From CAVXXB01 sp963765585 (GTDB taxonomy: Bacteria > Calditrichota > Calditrichia > JAJRVZ01), in NCBI GenBank assembly GCA_963765585.1, contig CAVXXB010000011.1, positions 248,001 to 312,000 on the forward strand: 64,000 nucleotides of DNA. Direction: 5' to 3'. Shown piece by piece: positions 9,691 to 18,678 of this stretch. Within the stretch, counting starts at the first letter, position 1. Every line of letters starts with the position of its first letter. Position numbers and translations under genes: made by a program. The notes beneath the pieces are model-generated. The model ran no database searches. It was not told where the DNA came from and saw nothing but the letters and a program-made list of their open reading frames with translations.

Positions 9691-10179
9691 ATGATGAACG
9701 ATGTAATTGTAGTCCTGATAATAGTTGTGGCCTTTGGTGCCGGGTATTTTATAATCGCAAAATTATATGATGTTCTCTTTAAAAATAAGCAAATAGTCCC
9801 TTCAGGAAAAAACAGCTATCTGATAATTGATGATGTGGACTTTCCTGCAGATCTGATCAGTTTGCTGGCATCCGCATTGGCAGGTATTGATTTCCACTCG
9901 GTGCTTAGCAGGAGTACAATTGAGGATTTCTTCAGGGATAAGGTACGCATAGAAAATTTTAATTATGATCAGACCCTGGCAACACTTGATTTAAATAAAT
10001 TATCCAATTCTGATCCCGATCCCTTTGCACAAGTTATTTTTGAGAAGAACGATCCGAATGTCAGGTTATTTGATGTGATATTATCATTATTGAGTGAACT
10101 CATTTCACATGAGAAAGAAAAATCTCCGGAGAATCTGATGAATATTCAGAAAATTGCCAAAATTTTGAAACTGGACTGA
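9691..10179 (+). CDS. Unknown single-pass membrane protein
   Basis: A 162-residue protein whose ATG directly follows the TAA of the zinc-ribbon protein, implying translational coupling. Residues 1-28 form a transmembrane segment (IVVLIIVVAFGAGYFII), followed by a cytoplasmic or periplasmic acidic domain with SYLIIDDVDFPADLISLLAS and a C-terminal helix. No motif is recognised. It is the last gene of the DUF2167 operon. The coupling suggests it works with the upstream membrane protein. Confidence 0.62.
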   Translation: MMNDVIVVLIIVVAFGAGYFIIAKLYDVLFKNKQIVPSGKNSYLIIDDVDFPADLISLLASALAGIDFHSVLSRSTIEDFFRDKVRIENFNYDQTLATLDLNKLSNSDPDPFAQVIFEKNDPNVRLFDVILSLLSELISHEKEKSPENLMNIQKIAKILKLD

Positions 10180-10207
10180 CACCATAAAAATAAAATGCAA
10201 TTTCTTT

Positions 10208-10372
10208 ATTTTAGAGACTTCTGAAAAGTGATTATTTTTACCTGAACGTCATTCTGAACTTGTTTCAGAATCCCTTTAAAGAGACCCTGAAATAAATTCA
10301 GGTTGAAAATCCCGTTTTTCGGGTAGTGACGAAATTCAAGTATTTATTACATTTTTCAGAAGTCTCATTTTA
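10208..10372. mobile_element. 153-bp MITE-like element with 6-bp target duplication (copy 1)
   Basis: The element runs 10214-10366. It has perfect terminal inverted repeats (GAGACTTCTGAAAA at the left; its complement, TTTTCAGAAGTCTC, at the right) and is flanked by a direct 6-base duplication ATTTTA (10208-10213 and 10367-10372). Inside are two hairpins, TTCTGAA-CTTG-TTTCAGAA and CCTGAA...TTCAGG. No ORF is present, so it would need a transposase in trans. A second copy lies at 63423-63552. It fills most of the gap between 10179 and 10430. Confidence 0.85.
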
Positions 10373-10429
10373 ATATATTTTTTCTTCGTGACTTCGAGCC
10401 TTAGTGGTAAATTTTGTAAAATATCCAGA

Positions 10430-12643
10430 CTAAATTATCTTAATCATTCCCTTTCCGGGCTTTGTAAACCTGCCTATAATCATTGTATCAGAACAACCCG
10501 CTTTATGTAGTTCATCCACCAATTTCCTGGATTCCTTTTCTGCAACACTAATCAGCAATCCACCCGAAGTTTGAGCATCACAGAGTATAAATTTTTCCAG
10601 CGGGGAAACATTTTCCGGCCAGACAACCCAGTTTTCAAGATATTTCAAATTATTTTCCGTACCGCCGGGAATGGCACCTGCTGCCGCCATGTCGACCACC
10701 GGTTCAATTTTCGGTACCTTCGACATGATAATTTCCACATCCATGCCACTGCCGGTACTCATTTCCTTCAGATGGCCCAATAGTCCGAATCCGGTAACAT
10801 CCGTGCAGGCATTGACAGAAAAACGTGACATACACTCCGCAGCAGTCCGGTTCAATTTGGTCATGATATTTGTCAGATTAGTTTTCTGTTTATCACTCAA
10901 TAATCCGCGTTTAAGTGCCGTGGTGAGGATCCCGGTGCCAATCGGCTTCGTCAGGATAAGCACATCATTTTCTTTCGCACCGGCGTTGCTGATCACCTTG
11001 CCAGGATGTACCACACCACATACAACCAGGCCAAATTTTGGTTCTGTATCATCAATAGTATGCCCACCAATAATCGAAATACCGGCCTCATCGGTTTTTT
11101 GCCGCGCGCCATCCAGTATTTTTTCCAGTACGGACATGGGCAGACGGTTCGAAGGAAAACCGACAATATTTAGAGCAAACAGCGGCCGGGCTCCCATGGC
11201 ATAGACATCGCTTAATGCATTTGTTGCCGCAATCTGACCGAAATCAAAGGGATCATCCACGATGGGTGTAAAAAAATCCACTGTTTGAACAATCGCCGTA
11301 TCTTCATTAATCTTATAAACGGCGGCATCATCTGCCGTGCCGGTACCAATTAAAATATTTTTATCATCGGAGACCGGAAGCTTTTTCAATATTTCTTCCA
11401 ATGCCTGTGGGCGCAATTTACAGGCACAACCCAAACCGTGGGTAAAATGAGTGAGTTTGATATTATCCAAATCAATATTATCAAAATCGGCTTGCTCAGA
11501 AGGGACCAAACGCATGACGCTATCTGAAATAATTTTTATGGCATCATCAATTTCATTACGCGTAGTGGGTTTGCCGGTGGATAAACGGATGGTACCCATG
11601 GCATAATGTAACGGCACATTCATTGCAGAAAGGGTCGGCGAGACCTCTATATTATCGGAATGACAGGCTGCACCGGCTGATGCGGCGATTCGATCTTCGA
11701 TCTCAGCCAACAATGTATTTGCTTCCAGATTTGGAAAACTGATACTGAGGGTGTTGGGCAGGCGACTGTCTTCGTTACCATTCACCCGCAGCATTAGCAC
11801 ATCATCAAGATTTTTTCTCAGACCATCAAACAGCCGGTCACGCATATATTGTGTATGTAGCATATTTTTTTTAAGATCTTTTTTGGCAAGTTCACAGGCC
11901 TTACCCAGACCGACAATTTCCAGAACATTTTCTGTACCCGCCCGCAAATTTCGTTCATGATCGGCACCATGGATCAGCTTTTCCAGTTCGATCCCCCGGC
12001 GTATATATAGCGCACCGATTCCCTTTGGCGCGTATAATTTGTGTCCGGCAACGGAGAGCATATCCACACCCAGATCAGAGACAATCGTTGGTATCTTACC
12101 CACACTCTGAGCCGCATCACTATGGAACAAAATATCATGATCACGGGCAATTACGGATATTTCCGCCAGCGGTTGAATAGTGCCAACTTCATTATTGGCA
12201 TGCATGATACTGATTAATATCGTCTCGTCGGTTATTTCTTTCTTTAACTGATCCATATCCACCACACCTCTGCTGTCCACCGGCAGATAACTGATCAAAA
12301 AGCCATTTTCAGCCAGATAAGCACACACTTCCATAACCGCCGGGTGTTCAATTTGCGAGGTGATGATATGTCGTCCTTTTTCCCGCAGCGCAAAAGCCGT
12401 GCCTTTGATAGCATAATTATTTGCTTCACTACCACCACTGGTAAACACAATTTCATCTGTGTGGCAAGCCAACAAATCAGCAATATGCTTACGGGCCACT
12501 TCGATAGCTTTTTTTGTTTGCTGACCATACCAATGGGTGCTGGATGGATTGCCAAAAAACTCACTCAGATATGGTTGCATGGCTTCTGCCACTTCCGGCA
12601 ATACGGGTGTCGTCGCATTATAATCGAGGTAGATTGGTTTCAT
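10430..12643 (-). CDS. selD: Cysteine desulfurase-selenide water dikinase fusion (NifS-SelD)
   Basis: A 737-residue two-enzyme polypeptide. Residues 1-385 are a class V PLP cysteine desulfurase: LDYNATTP start, H100 in SQIEHPAV, PLP lysine K202 in SVAGHKLYAPKG, catalytic C327 in AGAACHSD. Residues about 396-737 are SelD: HGLGCACKL with C406, C408 and K409 matching the E. coli C17/C19/K20 site, then GTADDAAVY, TDVTGFGLLGHL and CDAQTSGGLL. The first part would take sulfur or selenium from cysteine or selenocysteine; the second makes selenophosphate with ATP. Fusion would channel selenide between them. No selA, selB or selenoprotein gene is seen in the window. Confidence 0.93.
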   Translation of the reverse strand: MKPIYLDYNATTPVLPEVAEAMQPYLSEFFGNPSSTHWYGQQTKKAIEVARKHIADLLACHTDEIVFTSGGSEANNYAIKGTAFALREKGRHIITSQIEHPAVMEVCAYLAENGFLISYLPVDSRGVVDMDQLKKEITDETILISIMHANNEVGTIQPLAEISVIARDHDILFHSDAAQSVGKIPTIVSDLGVDMLSVAGHKLYAPKGIGALYIRRGIELEKLIHGADHERNLRAGTENVLEIVGLGKACELAKKDLKKNMLHTQYMRDRLFDGLRKNLDDVLMLRVNGNEDSRLPNTLSISFPNLEANTLLAEIEDRIAASAGAACHSDNIEVSPTLSAMNVPLHYAMGTIRLSTGKPTTRNEIDDAIKIISDSVMRLVPSEQADFDNIDLDNIKLTHFTHGLGCACKLRPQALEEILKKLPVSDDKNILIGTGTADDAAVYKINEDTAIVQTVDFFTPIVDDPFDFGQIAATNALSDVYAMGARPLFALNIVGFPSNRLPMSVLEKILDGARQKTDEAGISIIGGHTIDDTEPKFGLVVCGVVHPGKVISNAGAKENDVLILTKPIGTGILTTALKRGLLSDKQKTNLTNIMTKLNRTAAECMSRFSVNACTDVTGFGLLGHLKEMSTGSGMDVEIIMSKVPKIEPVVDMAAAGAIPGGTENNLKYLENWVVWPENVSPLEKFILCDAQTSGGLLISVAEKESRKLVDELHKAGCSDTMIIGRFTKPGKGMIKII

Positions 12644-12751
12644 AACTGCTCCACAGATTAAGGCCTAAGGCCAAAGGCCCAAGGCACAAAGATTTATTTT
12701 AAATGGCTCCAGGACCCAGGATCCAGGCGCCAGTGTTATCCTAACATATTT

Positions 12752-12850
12752 TTACCGCAAAGACGCAAAGAGAATACGCCAAGACCGCAGAGTTTATTAT
12801 ATTAATTATTCTTTGCGTACTCTGTGCTTTCTCGGCGTTCTCTGCGGTAA
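12752..12850. repeat. Palindromic CGCAAAG/CGCAGAG intergenic repeat
   Basis: A 99-base near-palindrome starting TTACCGCA and ending TGCGGTAA. The left arm has repeated CGCAAAG/CCGCAGAG units; the right arm carries their complements (CTTTGCG, CTCTGCGG); the short AT-rich loop spans about 12795-12812. Single arms or related pairs recur near 21515-21545, 22140-22215, 23818-23838 and 37145-37330. Words of the ggccaaaggccca type flank it at 12660-12690 and 12935-12965. The 12644-12974 gap holds no gene. Confidence 0.6.
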
Positions 12851-12974
12851 GTTTTTAGCTATTAGCCATTTTAGATAAATTAGAGTTTCACGTACAAAGG
12901 TCCTTTCAGGATGACTTTTCTGGACATTTCACCTTTTGCCTTTGGCCTTTTACCTTTGGCCTCTTAATTTCAAT

Positions 12975-14387
12975 TCACAAAACCAAATTAAACTTATGGG
13001 GTATCCTTATACGCATACTTCCCTTCTCGACATAAGCCGAGGCGATAGGCTGATCCTGATATTCAATCACATAATATCCGTAGTCCAGTTTTACATCCTT
13101 CAATTCACCAGTCTGAAAAATTGTCTTCATCTCACTTTCAGAAAGACTAACTTTCCTTTTTGTAATCTCCGATGCCAGGAACTGCACACTGTTATTGACC
13201 AGTTTCCACCCGGATAATCTTTTCTCAGCCAATAAAATACCAGCAGAAATATATTTATTAACCGGCAGGACCTTCACACTCTCCGGCATCATCCATATAC
13301 GTTCTTTTGTAATATAGTATTTATAATTATCCCAGATTGGGGCCGGGATACCCCACAAATCCGATAGATTTTCAACAATAGACCCAATATCGGGATCATG
13401 CACCGTCTTCAAAGAGTAAACATTCTTTTGTTCGTTTTCGGGTTCCGGGCTGGTTTGATCCACTTTCTGCAACTTTATAGCGAAAAAGCCCTCCATTGCA
13501 TGCTTGTGCGGCCAGATGCGTACGGCAGATTCAAGATCGCTATGAAGCCGCTCATCCTTATAGGTAATAATTCCCGGGTCATATTTTGCTGTAATTTTAT
13601 CATCCATCGGGACTATCTTGACTGGATAATTCTGCAATATTTTGTGAATCAGGACCTCATTTTCCTCTGGTGCAATGGAACAGGTTGAATATACCATTGT
13701 TCCGCCTACTTTTAATGCTTTGAGTGCAGAAACCACCAGGTAATGCTGTATTCCGGTTAGTTTATCCAGTTTGGCCTGACTCCACCAACCACCGACTTCC
13801 TGATTTGAGGCAATGGTACCCAATGCAGTGCAGGGACTATCCACAAGAATTTTATCAAAATATTCGGGGAATAATTTTCCCATTCGTTCCCCGCGATGGT
13901 TTAGAGTAACGGTATTAAGCGCACCACTTTTCTGAACATTGGTATTCAGAGCCTGGAGCCGCTGATATGAATTATCATTCATAACCAGCAGACCTCTATT
14001 CTTCATCAAAGCGGCTATTTGTGCTGCTTTTGAACCGGGTGCGGCGGCAATATCCAGAATTTTGTCATCTGGTTGTGGGTCCAGCAGAATGACCGGCAAT
14101 TGGGAGGAGATTCCCTGGTACTGAAACCAACCGGTGAAAAAGGGCAGTGTGTGGCTGAGCGGTAATACATCCTCCGCCAGAATAAGTCCATCGGGATTAA
14201 AATCAATTTTCCAGTATTTCACCCCATGAGAATCAAGAAATCCGATAAATTGTTCTTCGGATGATTTAAGTTTATTTATGCGTACTGCTGTTGGCTCGGT
14301 TGGAGAGGCTAAAAAGGTCTGATATTCTTCCCCTAATAGTGAGTTAAGATAGGAACTCAGTTCCGTGTTTTTTTCGAGAGTAATCAT
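12975..14387 (-). CDS. RsmB/RsmF-type (NOL1/NOP2/Sun) RNA m5C methyltransferase
   Basis: A SAM-dependent cytosine-C5 RNA methyltransferase. I chose the ATG at 14387 (470 residues), because the upstream ATG at 14423 adds a poorly conserved leader. Motif I is LDIAAAPGSKAAQ, motif IV DSPCTALG with the PC cysteine, and motif VI STCSIAPEENE with the catalytic TC cysteine. The C-terminal 170 residues (after about 300) resemble the PUA-like extension of RsmF/YebU-type enzymes, which modify 16S rRNA. The RsmF-like length and extension favour that subgroup, but the exact target base cannot be read from sequence. It is read alone, with repeat-filled gaps on both sides. Confidence 0.9.
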   Translation of the reverse strand: MITLEKNTELSSYLNSLLGEEYQTFLASPTEPTAVRINKLKSSEEQFIGFLDSHGVKYWKIDFNPDGLILAEDVLPLSHTLPFFTGWFQYQGISSQLPVILLDPQPDDKILDIAAAPGSKAAQIAALMKNRGLLVMNDNSYQRLQALNTNVQKSGALNTVTLNHRGERMGKLFPEYFDKILVDSPCTALGTIASNQEVGGWWSQAKLDKLTGIQHYLVVSALKALKVGGTMVYSTCSIAPEENEVLIHKILQNYPVKIVPMDDKITAKYDPGIITYKDERLHSDLESAVRIWPHKHAMEGFFAIKLQKVDQTSPEPENEQKNVYSLKTVHDPDIGSIVENLSDLWGIPAPIWDNYKYYITKERIWMMPESVKVLPVNKYISAGILLAEKRLSGWKLVNNSVQFLASEITKRKVSLSESEMKTIFQTGELKDVKLDYGYYVIEYQDQPIASAYVEKGSMRIRIPHKFNLVL

Positions 14388-14438
14388 CTGGTTAAATTTA
14401 TACAAATTTCGTAAAAAAGGCACGGGGAAATTTGGAAA

Positions 14439-14560
14439 AGACTTGATGCAGGATGCTGGATGCTGGCGGCAGGATGCAGGATGCAGTGCCCAGAACCGAG
14501 TGAAAACAACCCCCTAACCCCCTTTATTAAGGGGGAACATATTTGGCCAGTGCCTAGTGC
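14439..14560. repeat. Low-complexity intergenic repeat words
   Basis: The gap 14424-14658 contains iterated GCAGGATGCTGGATGCTGG-like words, then a hairpin of C and G runs (CCCCCTAACCCCC...TTAAGGGGG) near 14510-14545, then AGTGCCTAGTGCC words. No gene is seen. These words belong to the intergenic repeat vocabulary found through the window. Confidence 0.45.
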
Positions 14561-14658
14561 CAAGAGCCGAGTACCGAATTACAAATGGTTTTAAATTGAA
14601 TTTTATTTGGAATTTGGGATTTATTTAGGATTTAGAAATTAGAATTTAGTATTTGTTC

Positions 14659-15582
14659 TTACAGGGCCGGTATCGGTTGATTGACAAAGTTCCGTCTTAT
14701 CTTTTTATAATGATGGATGGTCAGACGGTTTGAGAACATCATTATCAATGATTTGAGAAATTCTATGCGGATTGCCCGGCGGGATATCTTTATGCTGTCT
14801 TTCTTCAACAGAACCAGAGTATTTTCCTGAATCAGACGTAAGGTTTGCATGGCCCAGAAAAACGGCAGCAGACAAAACAGGCGAATCCGTGCTTCTTCTT
14901 TGGGAATACTTACAATATATGCCAGTGCATTGTCCAGATGCTCCGTGGCCATCTGGATCAATTCATTGAACATTTGTTCGACTTGTTCACTATTTTCCTG
15001 TTCAAAAATGCTCTGACGGGTTAGTCTGTATTTCTGCAGTATTTCATCAGGAATATAAGATTGCCCGCGTTTTAGATCTGTGTTAATATCCCTGATAATA
15101 TTCACCATCTGCAGACCTTTTCCGAATGATTCGGAAAATTTTTCCAGACGCTTGACCACAACCGGGGTTATTTTTTTTGAAAAATGCGCAAACAACTCGG
15201 TTAACATATGCCCCACGGTTCCCGCAACATAATAAGTATACTCATCCAGATCGCGCATGGATTTCAGGAACTGAAATTTACGCAGACCCTTTGCCTGGGC
15301 AAATTTTTTCATACCCATGGTCATTTCCACCACCCATATGCCAATCATCTTTCTAACTTCAGGCATAAAGGAATCAAAAACATCAAGCACCCGCGACAGG
15401 TTCTTCATCAACAGAACATCCATACTATGGTCCGGGATTTTTTGCACACCTTCGAGGAATTTTTGCCGTAAATCTGCATCATCACTATTGAAGATACCTG
15501 CAAACATCATCAGATATTTTTGCTTCTCGACCTTATTTAGATGTTCATCATCCTCTACTGTATCGGCGATGCGACACAACAA
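14659..15582 (-). CDS. Squalene/phytoene synthase family, main fragment (frameshifted)
   Basis: This holds most of a trans-isoprenyl diphosphate synthase that joins two C15 or C20 diphosphates head to head. Motif one, ADTVEDDEHL, lies at the N-terminus and motif two, NIIRDINTDLKRGQSYIP, about residue 160; both are Mg-diphosphate-binding DxxxD types. The DTVEDD and SRTFAPTIR (next entry) spellings favour a squalene-synthase-like member. The true start is in another frame upstream (15548-15706): one extra base near 15585, in the context AGCTTATTT, separates YLLCRIADTVEDD from its N-terminus. Whole length would be about 350 residues, normal for the family. No other hopanoid or carotenoid gene is adjacent. 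Confidence 0.82.
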   Translation of the reverse strand: MLCRIADTVEDDEHLNKVEKQKYLMMFAGIFNSDDADLRQKFLEGVQKIPDHSMDVLLMKNLSRVLDVFDSFMPEVRKMIGIWVVEMTMGMKKFAQAKGLRKFQFLKSMRDLDEYTYYVAGTVGHMLTELFAHFSKKITPVVVKRLEKFSESFGKGLQMVNIIRDINTDLKRGQSYIPDEILQKYRLTRQSIFEQENSEQVEQMFNELIQMATEHLDNALAYIVSIPKEEARIRLFCLLPFFWAMQTLRLIQENTLVLLKKDSIKISRRAIRIEFLKSLIMMFSNRLTIHHYKKIRRNFVNQPIPAL

Positions 15583-15706
15583 ATAAGCTGACAGCTACCT
15601 GCAGATTGAGTTTCTTGGGCAACATACGTATCGTAGGTGCAAAAGTACGCGATACTTTCGGCAGCATATCCTGACAAAATTCTATATTTTCCTGAAGATT
15701 TACCAT
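15548..15706 (-). CDS. Squalene/phytoene synthase, N-terminal fragment (frameshifted)
   Basis: This fragment starts at the ATG at 15706, preceded by AAAAGAGCT, and encodes MVNLQENIEF...SRTFAPTIRMLPKKLNLQVAVS, the N-terminal helix and substrate-pocket start of the family. It then runs into unrelated residues (LFVVSHRRYSRG) and stops. Moving by one base at about 15585 restores the run AVS-YLLCRIADTVEDD into the main fragment. The frame break may be a sequencing indel or a real null mutation. Confidence 0.72.
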   Translation of the reverse strand: MVNLQENIEFCQDMLPKVSRTFAPTIRMLPKKLNLQVAVSLFVVSHRRYSRG

Positions 15707-15885
15707 AGCTCTTTTCATTTGATTGATTTTGCAATATATCAAATATATGCCTTGGATTCAATATACATTTGAATCTGAATAATTCATCTCTCACAGAGAC
15801 GCAGAATAAAAATTATATTTTTTTAGTTTAAGTTATTGTTCTTGAGACAGTTACTGGAATTCCGTAAATTTAAAGTTTGGGAATA

Positions 15886-15994
15886 ACAAGGTACAAGGTA
15901 CAAGGTACAAGGTACAAGGATACAAGATACAAGGTACAGGATACAGGATACAGGATACAGATCCTTGATCCTTGAGCCTTGAGCCTTGAGCCTG
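15886..15994. repeat. Tandem ACAAGGT / CCTTGAG word repeat
   Basis: Four or more GTACAAG-type words are followed by GATACAG words and then by CCTTGAGCCTTGAGCCTTGAG. The left and right halves are imperfect complements (caagg against ccttg). It sits directly before the B12-radical SAM gene and supplies a spurious TTG start at 15986. It is not a CRISPR: the unit is under 12 bases and there are no spacers. Confidence 0.6.
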
Positions 15995-16027
15995 AATCCG
16001 AATACCGAGAATTTTTTGGATTACAAA

Positions 16028-16759
16028 GTGAAAAACATAGATATTAAACATAAATTAGACCACCATTTATTACCATTTGTTAATAAACCCGGCCGTTATT
16101 TAGGTAACGAGATCAATCTTATTAGTAAAGATACTGATAAAATCAGTCTACGCTTTGCGATTGCATTTCCCGAGTTATACGAAATTGCCATGAGTTCGCA
16201 AGCCGTTGGTATATTGTATCATCTTTTAAATAATATTGACTTTGTTTTTGCCGAACGCGTGTTTGCCCCATGGACCGACGCAGAAGAACTGCTGCGTAAT
16301 CATCAGATACCATTACATAGTCTGGAAACTTTTACTCCTTTGCGGGATTTTGACGTCATTGGTTTCACATTGCAGTATGAACTGACATATACTAATATTC
16401 TTAATATGTTGGATTTGTCAGGAATTCCCTTGCGGACCCGGGATCGCAGTGAAGATGATCCGATTGTTTTCGCGGGCGGACCCTGTAGTTGCAATCCGGA
16501 GCCGCTGGCCCCATTTATTGATGCGTTTTACATTGGCGATGCCGAATCCGGAATGAGCGAGGTCTGTAAGACTCTTCAGATTGCTAAATCAGAAAATTTG
16601 TCCAGAGCAGAAACGCTGAAGAAACTTTCGGCAGTACGCGGTATTTATGTGCCTTCTCTCTACCGGGTCGAGACCGAAGAAACACACAGTTTTGGAAAAC
16701 TTGTTCCGGTAGATTCAAAGGTACCAGATTCGTTTATACTCAGATCGTTCCGGAATTAA
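16028..16759 (+). CDS. B12-binding domain radical SAM protein (TIGR03960-like), N-terminal fragment
   Basis: N-terminal part of a cobalamin-binding radical SAM protein, whose gene usually precedes RNase G and the L21/L27 genes. It carries KPGRYLGNEINLISKD, the family's opening, and a B12-binding-like Rossmann region (FAIAFPELYEIAMSSQAVG...PIVFAGGPCSCNPEPLAPFID). I prefer the GTG at 16028, since the TTG at 15986 lies inside a repeat. The reading frame breaks near 16740: past VDSKVPDSF the conserved sequence continues one frame over (QIVPELKEEYYSERPIVPLIEVTHNRLPIEI, 16742-16834). The following entry is the rest of the same gene. Confidence 0.8.
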   Translation: MKNIDIKHKLDHHLLPFVNKPGRYLGNEINLISKDTDKISLRFAIAFPELYEIAMSSQAVGILYHLLNNIDFVFAERVFAPWTDAEELLRNHQIPLHSLETFTPLRDFDVIGFTLQYELTYTNILNMLDLSGIPLRTRDRSEDDPIVFAGGPCSCNPEPLAPFIDAFYIGDAESGMSEVCKTLQIAKSENLSRAETLKKLSAVRGIYVPSLYRVETEETHSFGKLVPVDSKVPDSFILRSFRN

Positions 16760-16818
16760 AGGAAGAATATTATTCGGAGCGTCCGATTGTTCCGCTGATT
16801 GAAGTAACTCATAACCGC

Positions 16819-18624
16819 TTGCCAATTGAGATTATGCGCGGCTGTACCGAAGGATGTCGTTATTGCAATGCCGGTATGATTTATCGCCCAACCCGTGAAC
16901 GGGATAGTGATCAGATTGTAGAATTCAGTAAAAAAGCAATTGCCAATTCCGGATTTGAAGAAGTTTCATTCCTATCCTTGTCCGTTTCAGATTATTCCGG
17001 CCTGACGGAACTGATGCGTAAGGAGAAAGAAGCATTGGCCGGCGATAAGATCAATATTTCGTTTCCCTCCATGCGCTTGGATAGTTTTTCAGAGGAGATT
17101 GCCGAGTTTGCTGCCAGTGTGCGCAAGTCCGGATTCACATTTGCTCCGGAAGCAGGCAGTCAGAGATTGCGGAAGGTGGTTAACAAGAATATTACCGATG
17201 ACGATCTGATGAGTGCTGTGGAAATTGCACTAAAAAACGGCTGGAAAACTTTAAAATTTTATTTTATGATCGGTTTACCGACGGAAACAAAGGAGGATGT
17301 AACTGCCATTGCGGACCTGGTGATGCGCACTGTGCAGCTGAGTAAACAATATGGGAGAATTCAGTTTCATGTCTCCATTTCACCATTTTCACCAAAATCA
17401 CATACACCATTTCAATGGGAAAAACAGGACACTAAAGAGACACTTCTACAAAAAAGTCTGATATTACGAGACAAATTAAGAAGTGTAAAACAGGTAAAAC
17501 TGAGCTATCGTGATCCAAAAGTTTCCGAGATTGAATGTATTTTAGGGAGAGGTGATCGCAGGATCGCCGAAGTTATTTACACCGCCTGGGAATCAGGCAC
17601 AAAGTTTGATGGTTGGAACGAATTTTTTGATTATGATGCCTGGATAAGGGCTTTCGATCAAAATAATATTAATCGTGACGACTACCTGGGAGAGATGGAT
17701 CTGGAAAATCCACTACCCTGGGATCATATCGACAAAGGCGTTACTAAGAATTATTTGAAACGCGAACGCAAAAATGCATATGCTGGAATTACGACAATCG
17801 ACTGTAAAGACGGCACCTGCTTTGGATGTGGTATTCAGAGGAAAAGTACTTTTCGTGAATATGCGGAATGTTATCAGGATTTGAAGATCCATACCGGTGA
17901 GGATATAATTAGCGAGAAAAAAACACCGGCAAAAAAGGAAATCCCTGAAGACACCAAGCAGTCTGCCGTAAAATATCGTGTTCACTTTATAAAAAAAGAT
18001 TATGCACGGTATTTATCGCATTTGGATATGTTGCGTATATTCGAACGTGCGTTTCGACGGGCTAAACTAACCATCGCCTACAGTGCCGGATTTAATCCGA
18101 GACCAAAATTTTCATTTGGACCGGCACTATCGCTGGGTCATTCCAGTGAAGCAGAATATTTTGATGTTGAAATTTTTGCCAGCATGGCAAAAAGTACTAT
18201 CGATTCCCTGAATCAATTTTTACCTGAGGGTATGGACATTTTATCAGTCAAAGAAATTACCGAAAACGCACCAAAACTCTCAAAAAGTATCAATTCATTT
18301 GAATACCGGGTAAATTTGATGGGTAAGAAACTCGATGATATGGCGATTGCCAATTTACTTGATCGACCTTCGGTCATGATTAATCGGACCAGCAAAGGAC
18401 ATGAAAAGGAAATTGATATTCGTCCATATCTGGAAGATATTACTCTTCATGAAAACGAACTCGACATCACAACAAACATTATTGATGGCCGGACGGCCAG
18501 GGTAGATGAAGTTACCCGCTTGTTGTTTGGCCCGGAATCTGAAGATATGAAAACCCTCCCAATACTTCGCAGGAAACAATTGATTAGAGAAAAATCAAAA
18601 TCACGCACGCCTATGGACTTTTAA
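16819..18624 (+). CDS. B12-binding radical SAM protein, main fragment, with DUF2344 C-terminus
   Basis: This holds the radical SAM core and a C-terminal DUF2344 (TIGR03936-like) domain. The 4Fe-4S ligands are in RGCTEGCRYCNAG (CxxxCxxC). KFYFMIGLPTETKED and FAPEAGSQRLRKVVN follow. From about residue 390, VKYRVHFIKKDYARYLSHLD...AGFNPRPKFSFGPALSLG is DUF2344. In many bacteria these domains are separate neighbouring genes; here they are fused. A substrate is not established. The frame is open upstream of the first ATG to about 16742, so 16819 is not the true start. RNase G follows 54 bases downstream. Confidence 0.87.
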   Translation: MPIEIMRGCTEGCRYCNAGMIYRPTRERDSDQIVEFSKKAIANSGFEEVSFLSLSVSDYSGLTELMRKEKEALAGDKINISFPSMRLDSFSEEIAEFAASVRKSGFTFAPEAGSQRLRKVVNKNITDDDLMSAVEIALKNGWKTLKFYFMIGLPTETKEDVTAIADLVMRTVQLSKQYGRIQFHVSISPFSPKSHTPFQWEKQDTKETLLQKSLILRDKLRSVKQVKLSYRDPKVSEIECILGRGDRRIAEVIYTAWESGTKFDGWNEFFDYDAWIRAFDQNNINRDDYLGEMDLENPLPWDHIDKGVTKNYLKRERKNAYAGITTIDCKDGTCFGCGIQRKSTFREYAECYQDLKIHTGEDIISEKKTPAKKEIPEDTKQSAVKYRVHFIKKDYARYLSHLDMLRIFERAFRRAKLTIAYSAGFNPRPKFSFGPALSLGHSSEAEYFDVEIFASMAKSTIDSLNQFLPEGMDILSVKEITENAPKLSKSINSFEYRVNLMGKKLDDMAIANLLDRPSVMINRTSKGHEKEIDIRPYLEDITLHENELDITTNIIDGRTARVDEVTRLLFGPESEDMKTLPILRRKQLIREKSKSRTPMDF

Positions 18625-18678
18625 CCTGCTATCACTTTTTAGTGCTCCTCTGTCACAATAACTGAGGAAGTACTATTT

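Noticed and set aside
10430..12643. Selenocysteine (in-frame UGA) in SelD
   Set aside because: The position that is sometimes selenocysteine in SelD is a cysteine codon here; no in-frame UGA is present.
14505..14550. Terminator from the CCCCCTAACCCCC...GGGGG hairpin
   Set aside because: No T-run on either strand; it matches the window's intergenic repeat style instead.
15886..15994. Possible CRISPR array
   Set aside because: The repeat units are under 12 bases, directly abutting and without spacers; no cas genes are present.
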